DNA of 64,000 nt from Seonamhaeicola sp. Lineage in GTDB: Bacteria; Bacteroidota; Bacteroidia; Flavobacteriales; Flavobacteriaceae. The stretch's first letter is position 1. Each line of letters opens with the position of its first letter. Under the pieces are notes generated by a model. It searched no databases, had not been told where the DNA came from, and saw nothing but the letters and a program-made list of their open reading frames with translations. Below are positions 1 to 9,926 of this stretch, in pieces. Location: contig NZ_JANQJQ010000013.1 in the NCBI RefSeq assembly GCF_028281565.1, positions 52,846-116,845 of the forward strand, written 5' to 3'. Made by a program: the position numbers and the translations under genes.

Positions 1-1655
1 ATAACATGTTGGAATCTCAGGCGCACAGAGGACCTGATTTTACCGGAACTTATTTTGACAATGGCTTTGCCACCTTAGGACATAACAGGCTTTCTATTAT
101 TGATTTATCTTCGAATGCTAATCAACCTTTTACAGATACTACCAGGAGATTTACTATTGTTTTTAATGGCGAAATTTATAATTATTTAGAGCTTAGAGAC
201 AGTTTAAAAGACGATTATGATTTTAAAACCTCGTCTGATACAGAAGTACTATTAGCTGTATTTATTAAATATGGCAAGGCGTGTTTAAAAATGCTAAATG
301 GTATGTTCTCTTTTGCCATTTGGGATAATTTGAACAAAGAACTGTTTGCTGCCAGGGATAGATTTGGTATCAAACCGTTTTATTATTCACACTACAATAA
401 AAACCTGATTTTTTCCAGTGAAATTAAAGCAATCCATAAAGTTGGGATTGAAAAAGTTCCAAATGAGTACGTGTGGTCCGGTTATTTCGTAAATGGTAGT
501 TATGGGGCACCCAATGAAACATTTTGGGAAGGTATTAACCAATTGCCGGCAGGGCACTTTTTAGAATATTCCAATGGCAGCATAAAAGTTGAAGAATGGT
601 ATGATTTTGTTGCCAGGGTACAGGAACAACCTAAACTAACAAACTATCAGGACGCTAAAGCCATTTATACTAAGTTGTTAATTGATAGTATTAAATTAAG
701 ATTCAGGGCTGATGTTCCGGTAGGATTCAACGTTAGCGGTGGATTAGATAGTTCGGCCCTTTTGGCTTTGGCCAATATTTCTCAAAAAGATATTTCAAAA
801 ATAGAGGCTTTTACGTTTTATACCAATGATGAGAACTATGACGAATTACCATGGGTTGAGCAAATTATTGCCGCTTACAAAAATCCGTTAAACAAAATTC
901 TGCTGTCTTCAAATCAAGTATCGGAAATATCGAAAAGTATATCCGATTTTCAGGACGAGCCCTATGGAGGGATCCCTACCCTGGCGTATTCCAGGTTGTT
1001 TGCTTCGGCATCAAAAAAAGGCGTAAAGGTATTATTAGATGGTCAGGGCATGGATGAGCAGTTAGCCGGTTACGATTATTATAGGAATACATCAAATGCC
1101 ACCATACAAGGTGTTGGTAAAAGCCCGTTCAGAAAAAATATGCTAAATAATGTCTTTATGGGGCTTGCTTTAAAAAAGGACTATCCAAAACCTTTTAATT
1201 CGTCAATAAAAAATACACAATACAGGGATTTGTTTTATACAAAAATACCCAGGGCATTACGTTTTAATGATAGGGTGTCAATGGCGCATTCAACGGAGTT
1301 AAGAGTGCCCTTTTTAGATTACAGATTGGTTGAGTTTGCATTTTCATTACCTATGGAATTCAAACTAAAAAATAACCAGGGGAAGCAGCTTTTAAGAGAT
1401 GTTATTTCTAAATATGTAGATGAAAAAGTTACCTACGCCCCTAAACGCCCTTTACAAACACCTCAGCGAGAATGGCTGGGCGAAGATCTGAAAGAGTATG
1501 TTCAAAATTGTATGAACAGCATTAAATCTTCAAAATATAAAGCATGGTTTAACGAAAGAGAATTGGATTTGGAGTGGCATAGGTATTTGGCAGGAGATAA
1601 TCAATCAAGTTTTCATATCTGGCAGTTGGTTAACTTCTCATTGTTAATGACTTAA
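1..1655 (+). CDS. asnB: Asparagine synthase (glutamine-hydrolysing), 5'-truncated by window edge
   Basis: HRGPD, GHNRLSIIDLS, FNGEIYN glutaminase motifs and SGGLDSS synthetase P-loop; the catalytic MCGI N-terminus lies outside the window. Confidence 0.93.
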   Translation, partial: NMLESQAHRGPDFTGTYFDNGFATLGHNRLSIIDLSSNANQPFTDTTRRFTIVFNGEIYNYLELRDSLKDDYDFKTSSDTEVLLAVFIKYGKACLKMLNGMFSFAIWDNLNKELFAARDRFGIKPFYYSHYNKNLIFSSEIKAIHKVGIEKVPNEYVWSGYFVNGSYGAPNETFWEGINQLPAGHFLEYSNGSIKVEEWYDFVARVQEQPKLTNYQDAKAIYTKLLIDSIKLRFRADVPVGFNVSGGLDSSALLALANISQKDISKIEAFTFYTNDENYDELPWVEQIIAAYKNPLNKILLSSNQVSEISKSISDFQDEPYGGIPTLAYSRLFASASKKGVKVLLDGQGMDEQLAGYDYYRNTSNATIQGVGKSPFRKNMLNNVFMGLALKKDYPKPFNSSIKNTQYRDLFYTKIPRALRFNDRVSMAHSTELRVPFLDYRLVEFAFSLPMEFKLKNNQGKQLLRDVISKYVDEKVTYAPKRPLQTPQREWLGEDLKEYVQNCMNSIKSSKYKAWFNERELDLEWHRYLAGDNQSSFHIWQLVNFSLLMT

Positions 1656-1714
1656 CAGCTTATGTTTTATTGCTAAAAATGGTATCTTTAAGGTTTTAAA
1701 CTAACAACAAAAAA

Positions 1715-3112
1715 TTGCAAAAAAAAGAATCAAAATTAGCTCTTGTAATTACAGACGGAGTTGGCTTTAGAAATTTCATTTTAAGTGACTTTTTAAAATA
1801 TGCAAACCAGGCCTTTAATGAGGTAGTTATTCTATCCTGTTTACCAAAATCCATTTATAAAGAACATACGGAGTTAAGGGTTGTTGAGCTAAATGTTTTT
1901 GTAGAAACTTTTAAAACATGGTTCTTCAGAAAGGCAAAAGAAATAGCGCATCTCAAATTACATAAAAAAGAAAATTTTGGTATCCTGGATAATTTAAATG
2001 CCAATTACTCAAGGTTTAAAACCAGTAGAGGATATGCTACGCGATTCATCTACAGACTTACGGCTTTGTTTCATAGTGAGTCAAATATCCAACAGTTCCA
2101 GAGGTTGCAAAATGTTACATTCAGGCATCATAAAATAACTAAGGAATATGTATCAATATTAGAAGAAGAACAATTTAATATGTTGTTCTTTACCCACCAA
2201 CGGCCTCCTTATATAGCACCTTTGGTGTATGCAGCAAATCGAAAAAAAATAAAGACGTCTGCATTTATTTTTAGTTGGGATAACCTGGCTTCCAAAGGAA
2301 GAATGGCTTCGAACTTTGATTATTATTTAGTGTGGAGTGATTTGATGAAACAAGATTTGTTAAAATTTTATAAGGCAATCAAAGAGGAACATATTAAAGT
2401 AGTTGGAACACCCCAGTTTGTGCCCTATGTCATGGAAACATATAAAATATCGAAAACAGACTTTATTGATCAATTCGATTTAGATCCAAATTTAAAAACG
2501 ATCTGTTTTAGTTGTGGGGATATTTCAACAAGTAAAAATGATGAACTTTATATTGAAACTATGGCTAATGCCATTTTAGAGAAGACAGTGGAGCCCGTTA
2601 ATTTTATTGTAAGAACATCGCCGGCTGAAGACCCCGTTCGTTTTGAAGAACTGGTTGAAAAATTCCCTTTTATAAAATGGAATTTCCCAAAATGGAAACA
2701 AGTAAGGCCCAATCATCAGGAATCCTGGTCGCAACGTATTCCAACAGTGGAAGATGTTAAACAATTAAGAGCCTTATTAGAATATTCCGATTTGAATATT
2801 AATATGCTTTCAACGATGAGTCTTGATTTTATGATGTTTGATAAACCTGTTATTAATCCGGTATTCGGAAATGCTGATAACGGATTATATGATGACCAGC
2901 GCTTTTTGGGTTATGAGCATATTCAGCATTTGGTCAATAGCAAATCAACCAGAGTTGTAAAGAACAAGGAACAGTTGCTGGAGGCCATATCTGCTTATTT
3001 ATCAAATAATTCAGGTACAAAAAACAGAAAGGCATTCATTGACCAGCAGGTTGGAGTACCTTTAGAAGAAACCAATAAACAACTGGTAAAAAGTTTAGCC
3101 TCATGGGTGTAG
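1715..3112 (+). CDS. Glycosyltransferase-like / capsular polysaccharide protein (UDP-glycosyltransferase or CDP-glycerol transferase-like fold)
   Basis: 465-aa ORF with TTG start inside a GT cluster; SWDNLASKGRM and LNMLSTMSLDFMMFDKPVI resemble donor-site motifs of GT-B enzymes. Confidence 0.6.
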   Translation: MQKKESKLALVITDGVGFRNFILSDFLKYANQAFNEVVILSCLPKSIYKEHTELRVVELNVFVETFKTWFFRKAKEIAHLKLHKKENFGILDNLNANYSRFKTSRGYATRFIYRLTALFHSESNIQQFQRLQNVTFRHHKITKEYVSILEEEQFNMLFFTHQRPPYIAPLVYAANRKKIKTSAFIFSWDNLASKGRMASNFDYYLVWSDLMKQDLLKFYKAIKEEHIKVVGTPQFVPYVMETYKISKTDFIDQFDLDPNLKTICFSCGDISTSKNDELYIETMANAILEKTVEPVNFIVRTSPAEDPVRFEELVEKFPFIKWNFPKWKQVRPNHQESWSQRIPTVEDVKQLRALLEYSDLNINMLSTMSLDFMMFDKPVINPVFGNADNGLYDDQRFLGYEHIQHLVNSKSTRVVKNKEQLLEAISAYLSNNSGTKNRKAFIDQQVGVPLEETNKQLVKSLASWV

Positions 3113-4179
3113 ATAGAAAGCAAATTGCCGTCATATGTAATTATAAATTACTTCCGGACAGGGTAGGGGGCATGGATTATTTTTTCTGGGCATTTGATAA
3201 GAAATGCAAAGAAAATAATGTGGAGGTCGATTGGTTTTTTCCTAATTATTCCAACCATGATTCCTACACGGATTTAAATATTATTTCGTCGAAACAGGAG
3301 TCTGCTTTTGAAGTTTTTGTCCTTAATAGTCTTGAAAAAGATTATAGCCTCATTTTTACACACTTCGTTGAACTTTGTACATCGTTTTACTGTAAACTTA
3401 AAAAACAAACAGCCGCTAGGGTCATTGCTGTAGATCATAACCCAAGGCCTTTAAAGGGCTATCCTTTAAAAAAAAGGATTAAAAAGCGTTTGAAAGGTTG
3501 GTTATACTCAAAATGCATAGATCAGTTTATAGGAGTTTCCACCTATACAACCCATGAAATATTGAAAGACTTTGGTAGCTCCTTAGAGCAAAAAACTTCA
3601 GTAATTTATAATGGGATTTTTATAGATCATATACAAACCAATACAGATAGAAGTGATAAGTTTCCTAAGTTTTTAGTGGCTTCACATTTAAGGGAATCTA
3701 AAGGTGTTCAAGACCTTATAGAAGCGGTTGGTCTGCTACCCGAACCTGTTAAAAGTAAACTTACCATTGACGTTTACGGTGAAGGACCCTATGAAGATGT
3801 GCTTAAAGCAAGAGTTAATGCACTTTCATTGACTAAAGTATTCGCATTTAAAGGAAGTGTTTCAAATCTTAATCAAATATATGGTCAGTATGACTATATG
3901 TTACAGCCTACCCATATGGAGTGTTTTAGCTTGTCAATTTTAGAGAGTTTAGCGGCAAATGTTCCGGTAATAACTACTAATGTGGGTGGTAATGAAGAAG
4001 CAGTTACTCATGGGGAGAATGGTTACATCTTTAAGGCAAAAGACATCTCAAAATTAAAAGATATTATTGAGGACGTCTTTTCAGGTGAAAAGTATATAAA
4101 AGTAAACACAAGGACATTAATTGAAGCATCCTTTTCAATTCGGAACATGGTTGAAAATTATTTTAAACTTATATCATGA
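3103..4179 (+). CDS. Glycosyltransferase family 4
   Basis: C-terminal ECFSLSILESLAANVPVITTNVGGNEE and VYGEGPYEDVLK typical of GT4; overlaps neighbours. Confidence 0.85.
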   Translation: MGVDRKQIAVICNYKLLPDRVGGMDYFFWAFDKKCKENNVEVDWFFPNYSNHDSYTDLNIISSKQESAFEVFVLNSLEKDYSLIFTHFVELCTSFYCKLKKQTAARVIAVDHNPRPLKGYPLKKRIKKRLKGWLYSKCIDQFIGVSTYTTHEILKDFGSSLEQKTSVIYNGIFIDHIQTNTDRSDKFPKFLVASHLRESKGVQDLIEAVGLLPEPVKSKLTIDVYGEGPYEDVLKARVNALSLTKVFAFKGSVSNLNQIYGQYDYMLQPTHMECFSLSILESLAANVPVITTNVGGNEEAVTHGENGYIFKAKDISKLKDIIEDVFSGEKYIKVNTRTLIEASFSIRNMVENYFKLIS

Positions 4180-5321
4180 AGATTGCATTTTTAACTCCGG
4201 AGTTCCCGCATGCCAAGACAACCCCTTCAGGAGGTATTGGTGCAAGTATTATGAGTTTATCAAAGGGCTTGATAAAGCTTAAACATAGCGTTTCGGTTAT
4301 TGTTTACGGGCAGGATAAAGATGATGTTATTGAAGAAAATGACCTTGTAATACACAAAGTGAAGAATGTGAAGTTTAAAGGACTATCTCTTTATTTAACA
4401 CAGAAGAAGGTCCAACGTCTGATTAACCAAATGCATGCTTCAGGAAATATAGATATTGTTGAAGCACCTGATTGGACCGGATTTACGGCTTTTATAAATT
4501 TAAGATGTCCCTTAATTTTAAAACTTCATGGAAGCGATACTTATTTTTGTTATCTGGATAGACGAAAGGTAAAACCCAAAAACAGATTCTTGGAGAAAAG
4601 CGCTTTAAAAAAAGCTAATGACATTATTGCCGTTAGTGATTATGTGGGCAAATTAACCAATCAGGTTTTTGATTTAGACCTTAAGTTTAGGGTGATACCA
4701 AATGCCATTGATGTAGAATTATTTCAGCCGAAACAAGATAAAGAGCATGCTGATAGGATTTTATATTTTGGAACATTGATACGGAAAAAAGGTGTTTTGG
4801 AAATACCCGAAATATTTAATAAGATCGTTCAACAGCAATCGGAAATAGAACTTATTTTGGTAGGGAAAGATGCATCGGATATAAAAACAGGAGCAAGTTC
4901 CACCTGGAACCTGATGAAAGCTAAATTTAGTGAGAAAGCCAGTAAACAGGTTAGTTATTTAGGGCAAGTGCCTTACTCGGAAATAAAAGACTATATAAAT
5001 GCTTCCGATTTATGTATATTTCCGTCATTTGCTGAAGCACTTCCCGTGTCCTGGTTAGAGGCTATGGCGATGAAAAAACCTATTGTTGCTTCCGATATCG
5101 GCTGGGCAAGTGAAATGATAGTCCATGGAAAAGAAGGCTATTTGGTTGACCCTAAAAATCATCAGGCCTTTTCGGATGCTATTTTAAAGATATTAAATGA
5201 TACCGCTTTGCAAACCACTTTGGGAACAGCTGCTAGAAGTAAAGTAAAGAACGTGTTTGATATAGAGGTTGTTGCCCAAAAGAATGTAGATTTTTATAAA
5301 ACAGTACTTGAAAATGCCTGA
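4176..5321 (+). CDS. Glycosyltransferase family 4
   Basis: FPSFAEALPVSWLEAMAMKKPIVASDIGWASEMI and VIPNAIDVELF; GT4 architecture. Confidence 0.87.
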   Translation: MKIAFLTPEFPHAKTTPSGGIGASIMSLSKGLIKLKHSVSVIVYGQDKDDVIEENDLVIHKVKNVKFKGLSLYLTQKKVQRLINQMHASGNIDIVEAPDWTGFTAFINLRCPLILKLHGSDTYFCYLDRRKVKPKNRFLEKSALKKANDIIAVSDYVGKLTNQVFDLDLKFRVIPNAIDVELFQPKQDKEHADRILYFGTLIRKKGVLEIPEIFNKIVQQQSEIELILVGKDASDIKTGASSTWNLMKAKFSEKASKQVSYLGQVPYSEIKDYINASDLCIFPSFAEALPVSWLEAMAMKKPIVASDIGWASEMIVHGKEGYLVDPKNHQAFSDAILKILNDTALQTTLGTAARSKVKNVFDIEVVAQKNVDFYKTVLENA

Positions 5322-6873
5322 TCAGCAATTAGTTTTAAAAGAATATATAACCAAATCTAATGAAACCCTGCTATACGTTGGTAAGCCGAATTTGGAGCTA
5401 CTTGATGATTTGGCATCTACGCCGGGTGATGTATGGCATAGTGCTTTAGATCAGGGATTTAAAGATTGCTTTCAGGAAATTAAATACCAAACAGCGGTGT
5501 ATTGGTGGTTTTTAAATGATTTTGAGGGTCGTGAAGTTTGTGTAAACTGGCGAATTAATATACATGCGTTTGTAGTTAGAAAAAGCGTTTGGGAAGTCTT
5601 CAAAGATTCTATTTTTATATATGAGAACCTTTTGGTTTCGGGCTTGGATTTTGGCTTCAACCTGTTGCGTTACCAGGGCGGAATACCTTTATACATAAAA
5701 GATCTTTTCCCAAATGTCAGGCAAACTAATGTTGAAATTTCAACATCTGACAGATATTTATTCTACCTAAAGAATTTTAAGAGGCACCATAGTTATTATA
5801 TGCTTTTAAGAAAAGGTGTTTTTCGCTTTTTCAAGGAGTTAAATGCTCTAAATAAGGCTAAAACCAAAATAAGGACAGGAGGCACGCTTCAAACTTTTGT
5901 ATCATTAAGGGCATTAAAGCCACTATCAGGTAGTCCGTCGGTTAGTTTGGTAATACCAACAATGAAGCGCCAAGCGTTTACGGAGTTGCTATTGCAAGAT
6001 CATAATGCCCAAACCTGTTTAATTAAAGAAGCGGTCATTGTAGATGCAACGCCCGAAAGTGAGCGAGACGATAAGTATTATCAACAGGAAAATTTCAAAT
6101 TTGATATTAAAGTAAAATGGCAAACTACAAAAGGTAGTTGCAGAGCAAGAAATGAAGCCATAGCCATGTGTACAGGTGATTATATCATTTTTGCAGATGA
6201 TGATATACGAATATTGCCCGATTTTGTTGAAAATCATTTAAGGTTTTTACAAACATATCAGGCCGAAGCTGCCAATGGGTTAGACATTATGGCTTCTCAT
6301 CAAGCCCAGGATTTGACTGATTTGAAACAACGTTTAGACGATTTGGGAGAAGAAAGATGGAAAGGCGGCGTGTCTCAATCATTTAGTAATGCTAACTCTA
6401 TAGTTAAACATAACCTGGTAGAACAGCTAGCAGGCAATGATATTAACTTTGATGGAGGCTATGGAGAAGACTCTGATTTTGGGTTACGTATTTTAAAAGC
6501 CGGAGGGGTTTTGTTACATAACCCGTTTTCACCTAATTTACATTTAAAGCCGCCTCAGGGAGGTTATAGGTTTTGGGGCCAGCAGGCTAAAATAATAGGG
6601 AAACAACGCAAAACCCAACCCTGGGAGCTTGATAACCCGGTTAAATTTGTAAAACCGGTCCCAAGCCCTACAATTACCTATGGCATATTAAAGCATTTTA
6701 ATAAAGACCAAATTAAGGAATGGAGACATAAACATTTTTTCATCTATTTATTTAAAAATGATAAAAAAGCATTGCCGTTGAGATTATTAAAGTTGCCTTA
6801 TAAACAGTTACAGTTTACAAAGTCGCTTCAATATGCGAAACGCTTAATAGCATTAGGCCCAAGATATCAATAA
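5314..6873 (+). CDS. Glycosyltransferase family 2 with an extra N-terminal domain resembling a GT2 C-terminal region
   Basis: SLVIPTMKRQ, ADDDIRILPDF, GEDSDFGLRI motifs; ORF opens at TTG 5308 but ATG at 5314 overlaps the upstream stop. Confidence 0.8.
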   Translation: MPDQQLVLKEYITKSNETLLYVGKPNLELLDDLASTPGDVWHSALDQGFKDCFQEIKYQTAVYWWFLNDFEGREVCVNWRINIHAFVVRKSVWEVFKDSIFIYENLLVSGLDFGFNLLRYQGGIPLYIKDLFPNVRQTNVEISTSDRYLFYLKNFKRHHSYYMLLRKGVFRFFKELNALNKAKTKIRTGGTLQTFVSLRALKPLSGSPSVSLVIPTMKRQAFTELLLQDHNAQTCLIKEAVIVDATPESERDDKYYQQENFKFDIKVKWQTTKGSCRARNEAIAMCTGDYIIFADDDIRILPDFVENHLRFLQTYQAEAANGLDIMASHQAQDLTDLKQRLDDLGEERWKGGVSQSFSNANSIVKHNLVEQLAGNDINFDGGYGEDSDFGLRILKAGGVLLHNPFSPNLHLKPPQGGYRFWGQQAKIIGKQRKTQPWELDNPVKFVKPVPSPTITYGILKHFNKDQIKEWRHKHFFIYLFKNDKKALPLRLLKLPYKQLQFTKSLQYAKRLIALGPRYQ

Positions 6874-6874
6874 C

Positions 6875-7867
6875 ATGACCTTTTCATTAATTATCTGTAC
6901 ATATTTGAGATCCAAACCCCTTTTAGAATTATTGAATTCTGTAAGGACGCAAAGTATGTACCCTAATGAGATTTTGATTATTGATAGTTCTACAGATAAT
7001 GAGACTGAAACGATTTTAAAAGAAAACAGTTTCAAAAACCTCAAATACTTCAAGGTAGGGGATGAACACCGGGGTTTAACAAAGCAACGCAATTATGGCA
7101 TTACTAAGGTTGATAAGGACTCAGAGGTTATTTGTTTTTTAGATGACGATGTTGTATTAGAAACGGATTATTTCCAAAATCTTATAGCTACCTATGAAGG
7201 AAAACCCAATGCCATAGCTGTAGGTGGTTATATTACGAACGAAGTCCAATGGAGTATTTCGGATAAAAATAATAACCCGTCAAGGTTTTATTTTGATGGT
7301 TATATGAGAAATGAACCTTTTAGGTTTCGGGTGAGACGTATATTTAATTTATTGCCCGATATGGCCCCAGGGTTTATGCCAAGTTTTTCCCATGCCAGAA
7401 GCATTAGCTTTTTACCACCTTCCGGTAAGGTGTATCCCGTTGAATTCTTTATGGGCGGTGTTTCTTCGTATAGGAAGGATGCATTTAAGAAAATTAATTT
7501 CTCAGAGTATTTTGATGGATATGGTTTGTATGAAGATTTAGATTTTTGTTTAAGAGCCTCTAAATTTGGGGCATTGTATGTTAATACACGGGCACAATTA
7601 GAACATTTTCATGAAGCAGCGGGGAGGCCTAATAGGTATAAATACGGCAAGATGGTCGTTAGGAATGGGTGGTACGTATGGCGCATAAAGCACAATCAGG
7701 TAACTATTAAAACTAATTTAAAGTTTCATGCAACAACATTATTGCTTATGGGTATTCATTTTATTAATGCCTTTCAAGGCTCCAATAAAGTACAATCATT
7801 TACTGAGACGCTAGGAAGATTTTCTGGTTGGATATCTTTATTTTTCAATAAACCAATAAAAAAATAA
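6875..7867 (+). CDS. Glycosyltransferase family 2
   Basis: SLIICTYLRSKPL...IIDSSTDNE...CFLDDDVVLE...YEDLDFCLRAS. Confidence 0.9.
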   Translation: MTFSLIICTYLRSKPLLELLNSVRTQSMYPNEILIIDSSTDNETETILKENSFKNLKYFKVGDEHRGLTKQRNYGITKVDKDSEVICFLDDDVVLETDYFQNLIATYEGKPNAIAVGGYITNEVQWSISDKNNNPSRFYFDGYMRNEPFRFRVRRIFNLLPDMAPGFMPSFSHARSISFLPPSGKVYPVEFFMGGVSSYRKDAFKKINFSEYFDGYGLYEDLDFCLRASKFGALYVNTRAQLEHFHEAAGRPNRYKYGKMVVRNGWYVWRIKHNQVTIKTNLKFHATTLLLMGIHFINAFQGSNKVQSFTETLGRFSGWISLFFNKPIKK

Positions 7868-8808
7868 TGAAGTTAGAATTTTTAAAGAAAAACCTAATTA
7901 ATCCAATATCAAAAGAAGATTGTGCCGCTATTGAGCCGTCTGAAATTGTTTTTAACTGCGGTCATAAATATGAGACAGTCAACAATATTCCTGTAATAAT
8001 TGATGAGTCAAGAAGTATATTCAGTGTATGTGATATATTAGAAAAAGTACCTACAGCACAAAATTCTAACTATAGGAAGGACAATTTAAAGAATATAATT
8101 AGAAAAAAGGTTTTACCATCACTTTCTAAGGATTTTGGATTCAGGAAGCGCTATGAGCAACTTGCTGATAAATTTAAAGGAAAGAAAGTTCTAGTTGTTG
8201 GTGCCGGTGATAAGGTAGCTTTTTATAATAAGACATTTAAAGATTCGTTAGTCATTACTTCAGATGTTCATTTGCAGTTTAATCCGGATATTGTATTTGA
8301 TGCCCACCACATACCTTTTAAAAATGAAAGTTTTGATTTGGTATTAGTACCTCAAGTTTTAGAACATACCTTTAGACCATGGGAAGTTGCTAATGAGCTT
8401 CAGCGTGTTACCAAACTTTATGGTAATTTGTTAATTGAAACCCCTTTTAATTTTCCGTATCACAGTCCCCCATACGATTTTTTTAGATTCACTTTTACTG
8501 GTCTAAGAAGTTTGTTTCCTTATTGCGCTTTAGAGAAATTTGAAGCCAATGAAGGAAGCGCAAGTGCCGTAGCCACTTTTAATGCGCAATTTTTAATAGA
8601 TTTATTTTCTAATAGATACCTCAGGATGCTTATGTTATTTGTTTCAAGATTTATGTTTGGTTGGATAAAATATTTAGATGTTTTTAAAAAAAGAACGGCC
8701 TATTTGAGTATGTTTTCACCCATGGGGCTAAGCATGATTTTCAAAAAGGATAATTTAAAAAGGGGGGATGTTGAATTACTAAACGACTCTTATAAACTTA
8801 AGCAATAA
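7867..8808 (+). CDS. Class I SAM-dependent methyltransferase
   Basis: KVLVVGAGDK motif I; FDLVLVPQVLEHTFRPWEVANELQRVTK; short N-terminal Trm112-like segment. Confidence 0.8.
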   Translation: MKLEFLKKNLINPISKEDCAAIEPSEIVFNCGHKYETVNNIPVIIDESRSIFSVCDILEKVPTAQNSNYRKDNLKNIIRKKVLPSLSKDFGFRKRYEQLADKFKGKKVLVVGAGDKVAFYNKTFKDSLVITSDVHLQFNPDIVFDAHHIPFKNESFDLVLVPQVLEHTFRPWEVANELQRVTKLYGNLLIETPFNFPYHSPPYDFFRFTFTGLRSLFPYCALEKFEANEGSASAVATFNAQFLIDLFSNRYLRMLMLFVSRFMFGWIKYLDVFKKRTAYLSMFSPMGLSMIFKKDNLKRGDVELLNDSYKLKQ

Positions 8809-9924
8809 ATGGGGTTTCTCGTATTAACACACGTTGTACATAAAAAAAAAGGAAATGACTTTTATGGTTATGCACCCTACGTAAGAGAGATGAATTTATG
8901 GTTTAAATATGTAGACCGTGTAGTCGTGGTTGCTCCCTTGTGCAATGAAGCCCCTTCCAATATAGATTTAGCCTATAATCAAGAAAATCTGGATTTTGTA
9001 AAAATACCTGAAATAGCTTTTATATCGGTTAAAAGTGCTATAAGGGCACTTTTTAAATTGCCAATAATTTTCTTTAGCATATTTCAAGCCTGTAGAAAGG
9101 CAAGTCATATCCATTTAAGGTGTCCAGGAAATATTGGTTTGCTTGGTTGTTTGGTTCAAATGCTGTTTCCTTCTAAAATTAAGACCGCGAAATATGCCGG
9201 TAACTGGGACCCTAATTCCAAACAGCCACTAAGTTATAGGATTCAGAAGCGTATTTTAAGCAATACCTTTTTAACAAAAAGAATGAAGGTTTTGGTGTAT
9301 GGCAAATGGAAAAACCAAAGTAAAAACATAAAAGCTTTTTTCACTGCAACATATACCGAAAACGAGATTGAACCTATTAAAAAAAGAAATTATTCAGAAA
9401 AGTTGAACTTTATTTTTACCGGTAGTTTAGTAGAAGGGAAAAGACCACTACTTGCTATTAAAGTCATAGAGCAATTAAAGGATATGGGAAAAGATGTGAC
9501 TTTAGAGCTATTCGGCGATGGCCTTTTAAAACAACAGTTGCAAACTTATATAATTGCGAATAAGTTACAAGAGCACGTTAAAATCCATGGCAATAAGCCT
9601 AAGTCAGAAATAAAGGAAGTTCTAAAGCGGGCCCATTTTTTAATGCTAGCGTCAAAGTCGGAAGGTTGGCCAAAAGCAATAGCGGAAGCTATGTTTTTTG
9701 GAACCATTCCTATTGCTACTAAAATATCCTGTGTACCCTATATGTTAGATGAAGGTAAAAGAGGGATTTTAATTGATCCGAACGTGGAGCATATAGTTAA
9801 TAACATATTAAATTGTTTGTTAGGGGCGGATTTGTTGATTGAGATGTCTGAATTAGCGGCACAATGGTCGCAAGAATATACTTTGGATTTATTTGAATCT
9901 GAAATAAAAAAACTGCTTATCTAG
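8809..9924 (+). CDS. Glycosyltransferase family 4
   Basis: FTGSLVEGKRPLLAI...LASKSEGWPKAIAEAMFFGTIPIATKIS. Confidence 0.85.
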   Translation: MGFLVLTHVVHKKKGNDFYGYAPYVREMNLWFKYVDRVVVVAPLCNEAPSNIDLAYNQENLDFVKIPEIAFISVKSAIRALFKLPIIFFSIFQACRKASHIHLRCPGNIGLLGCLVQMLFPSKIKTAKYAGNWDPNSKQPLSYRIQKRILSNTFLTKRMKVLVYGKWKNQSKNIKAFFTATYTENEIEPIKKRNYSEKLNFIFTGSLVEGKRPLLAIKVIEQLKDMGKDVTLELFGDGLLKQQLQTYIIANKLQEHVKIHGNKPKSEIKEVLKRAHFLMLASKSEGWPKAIAEAMFFGTIPIATKISCVPYMLDEGKRGILIDPNVEHIVNNILNCLLGADLLIEMSELAAQWSQEYTLDLFESEIKKLLI

Positions 9925-9926
9925 TT

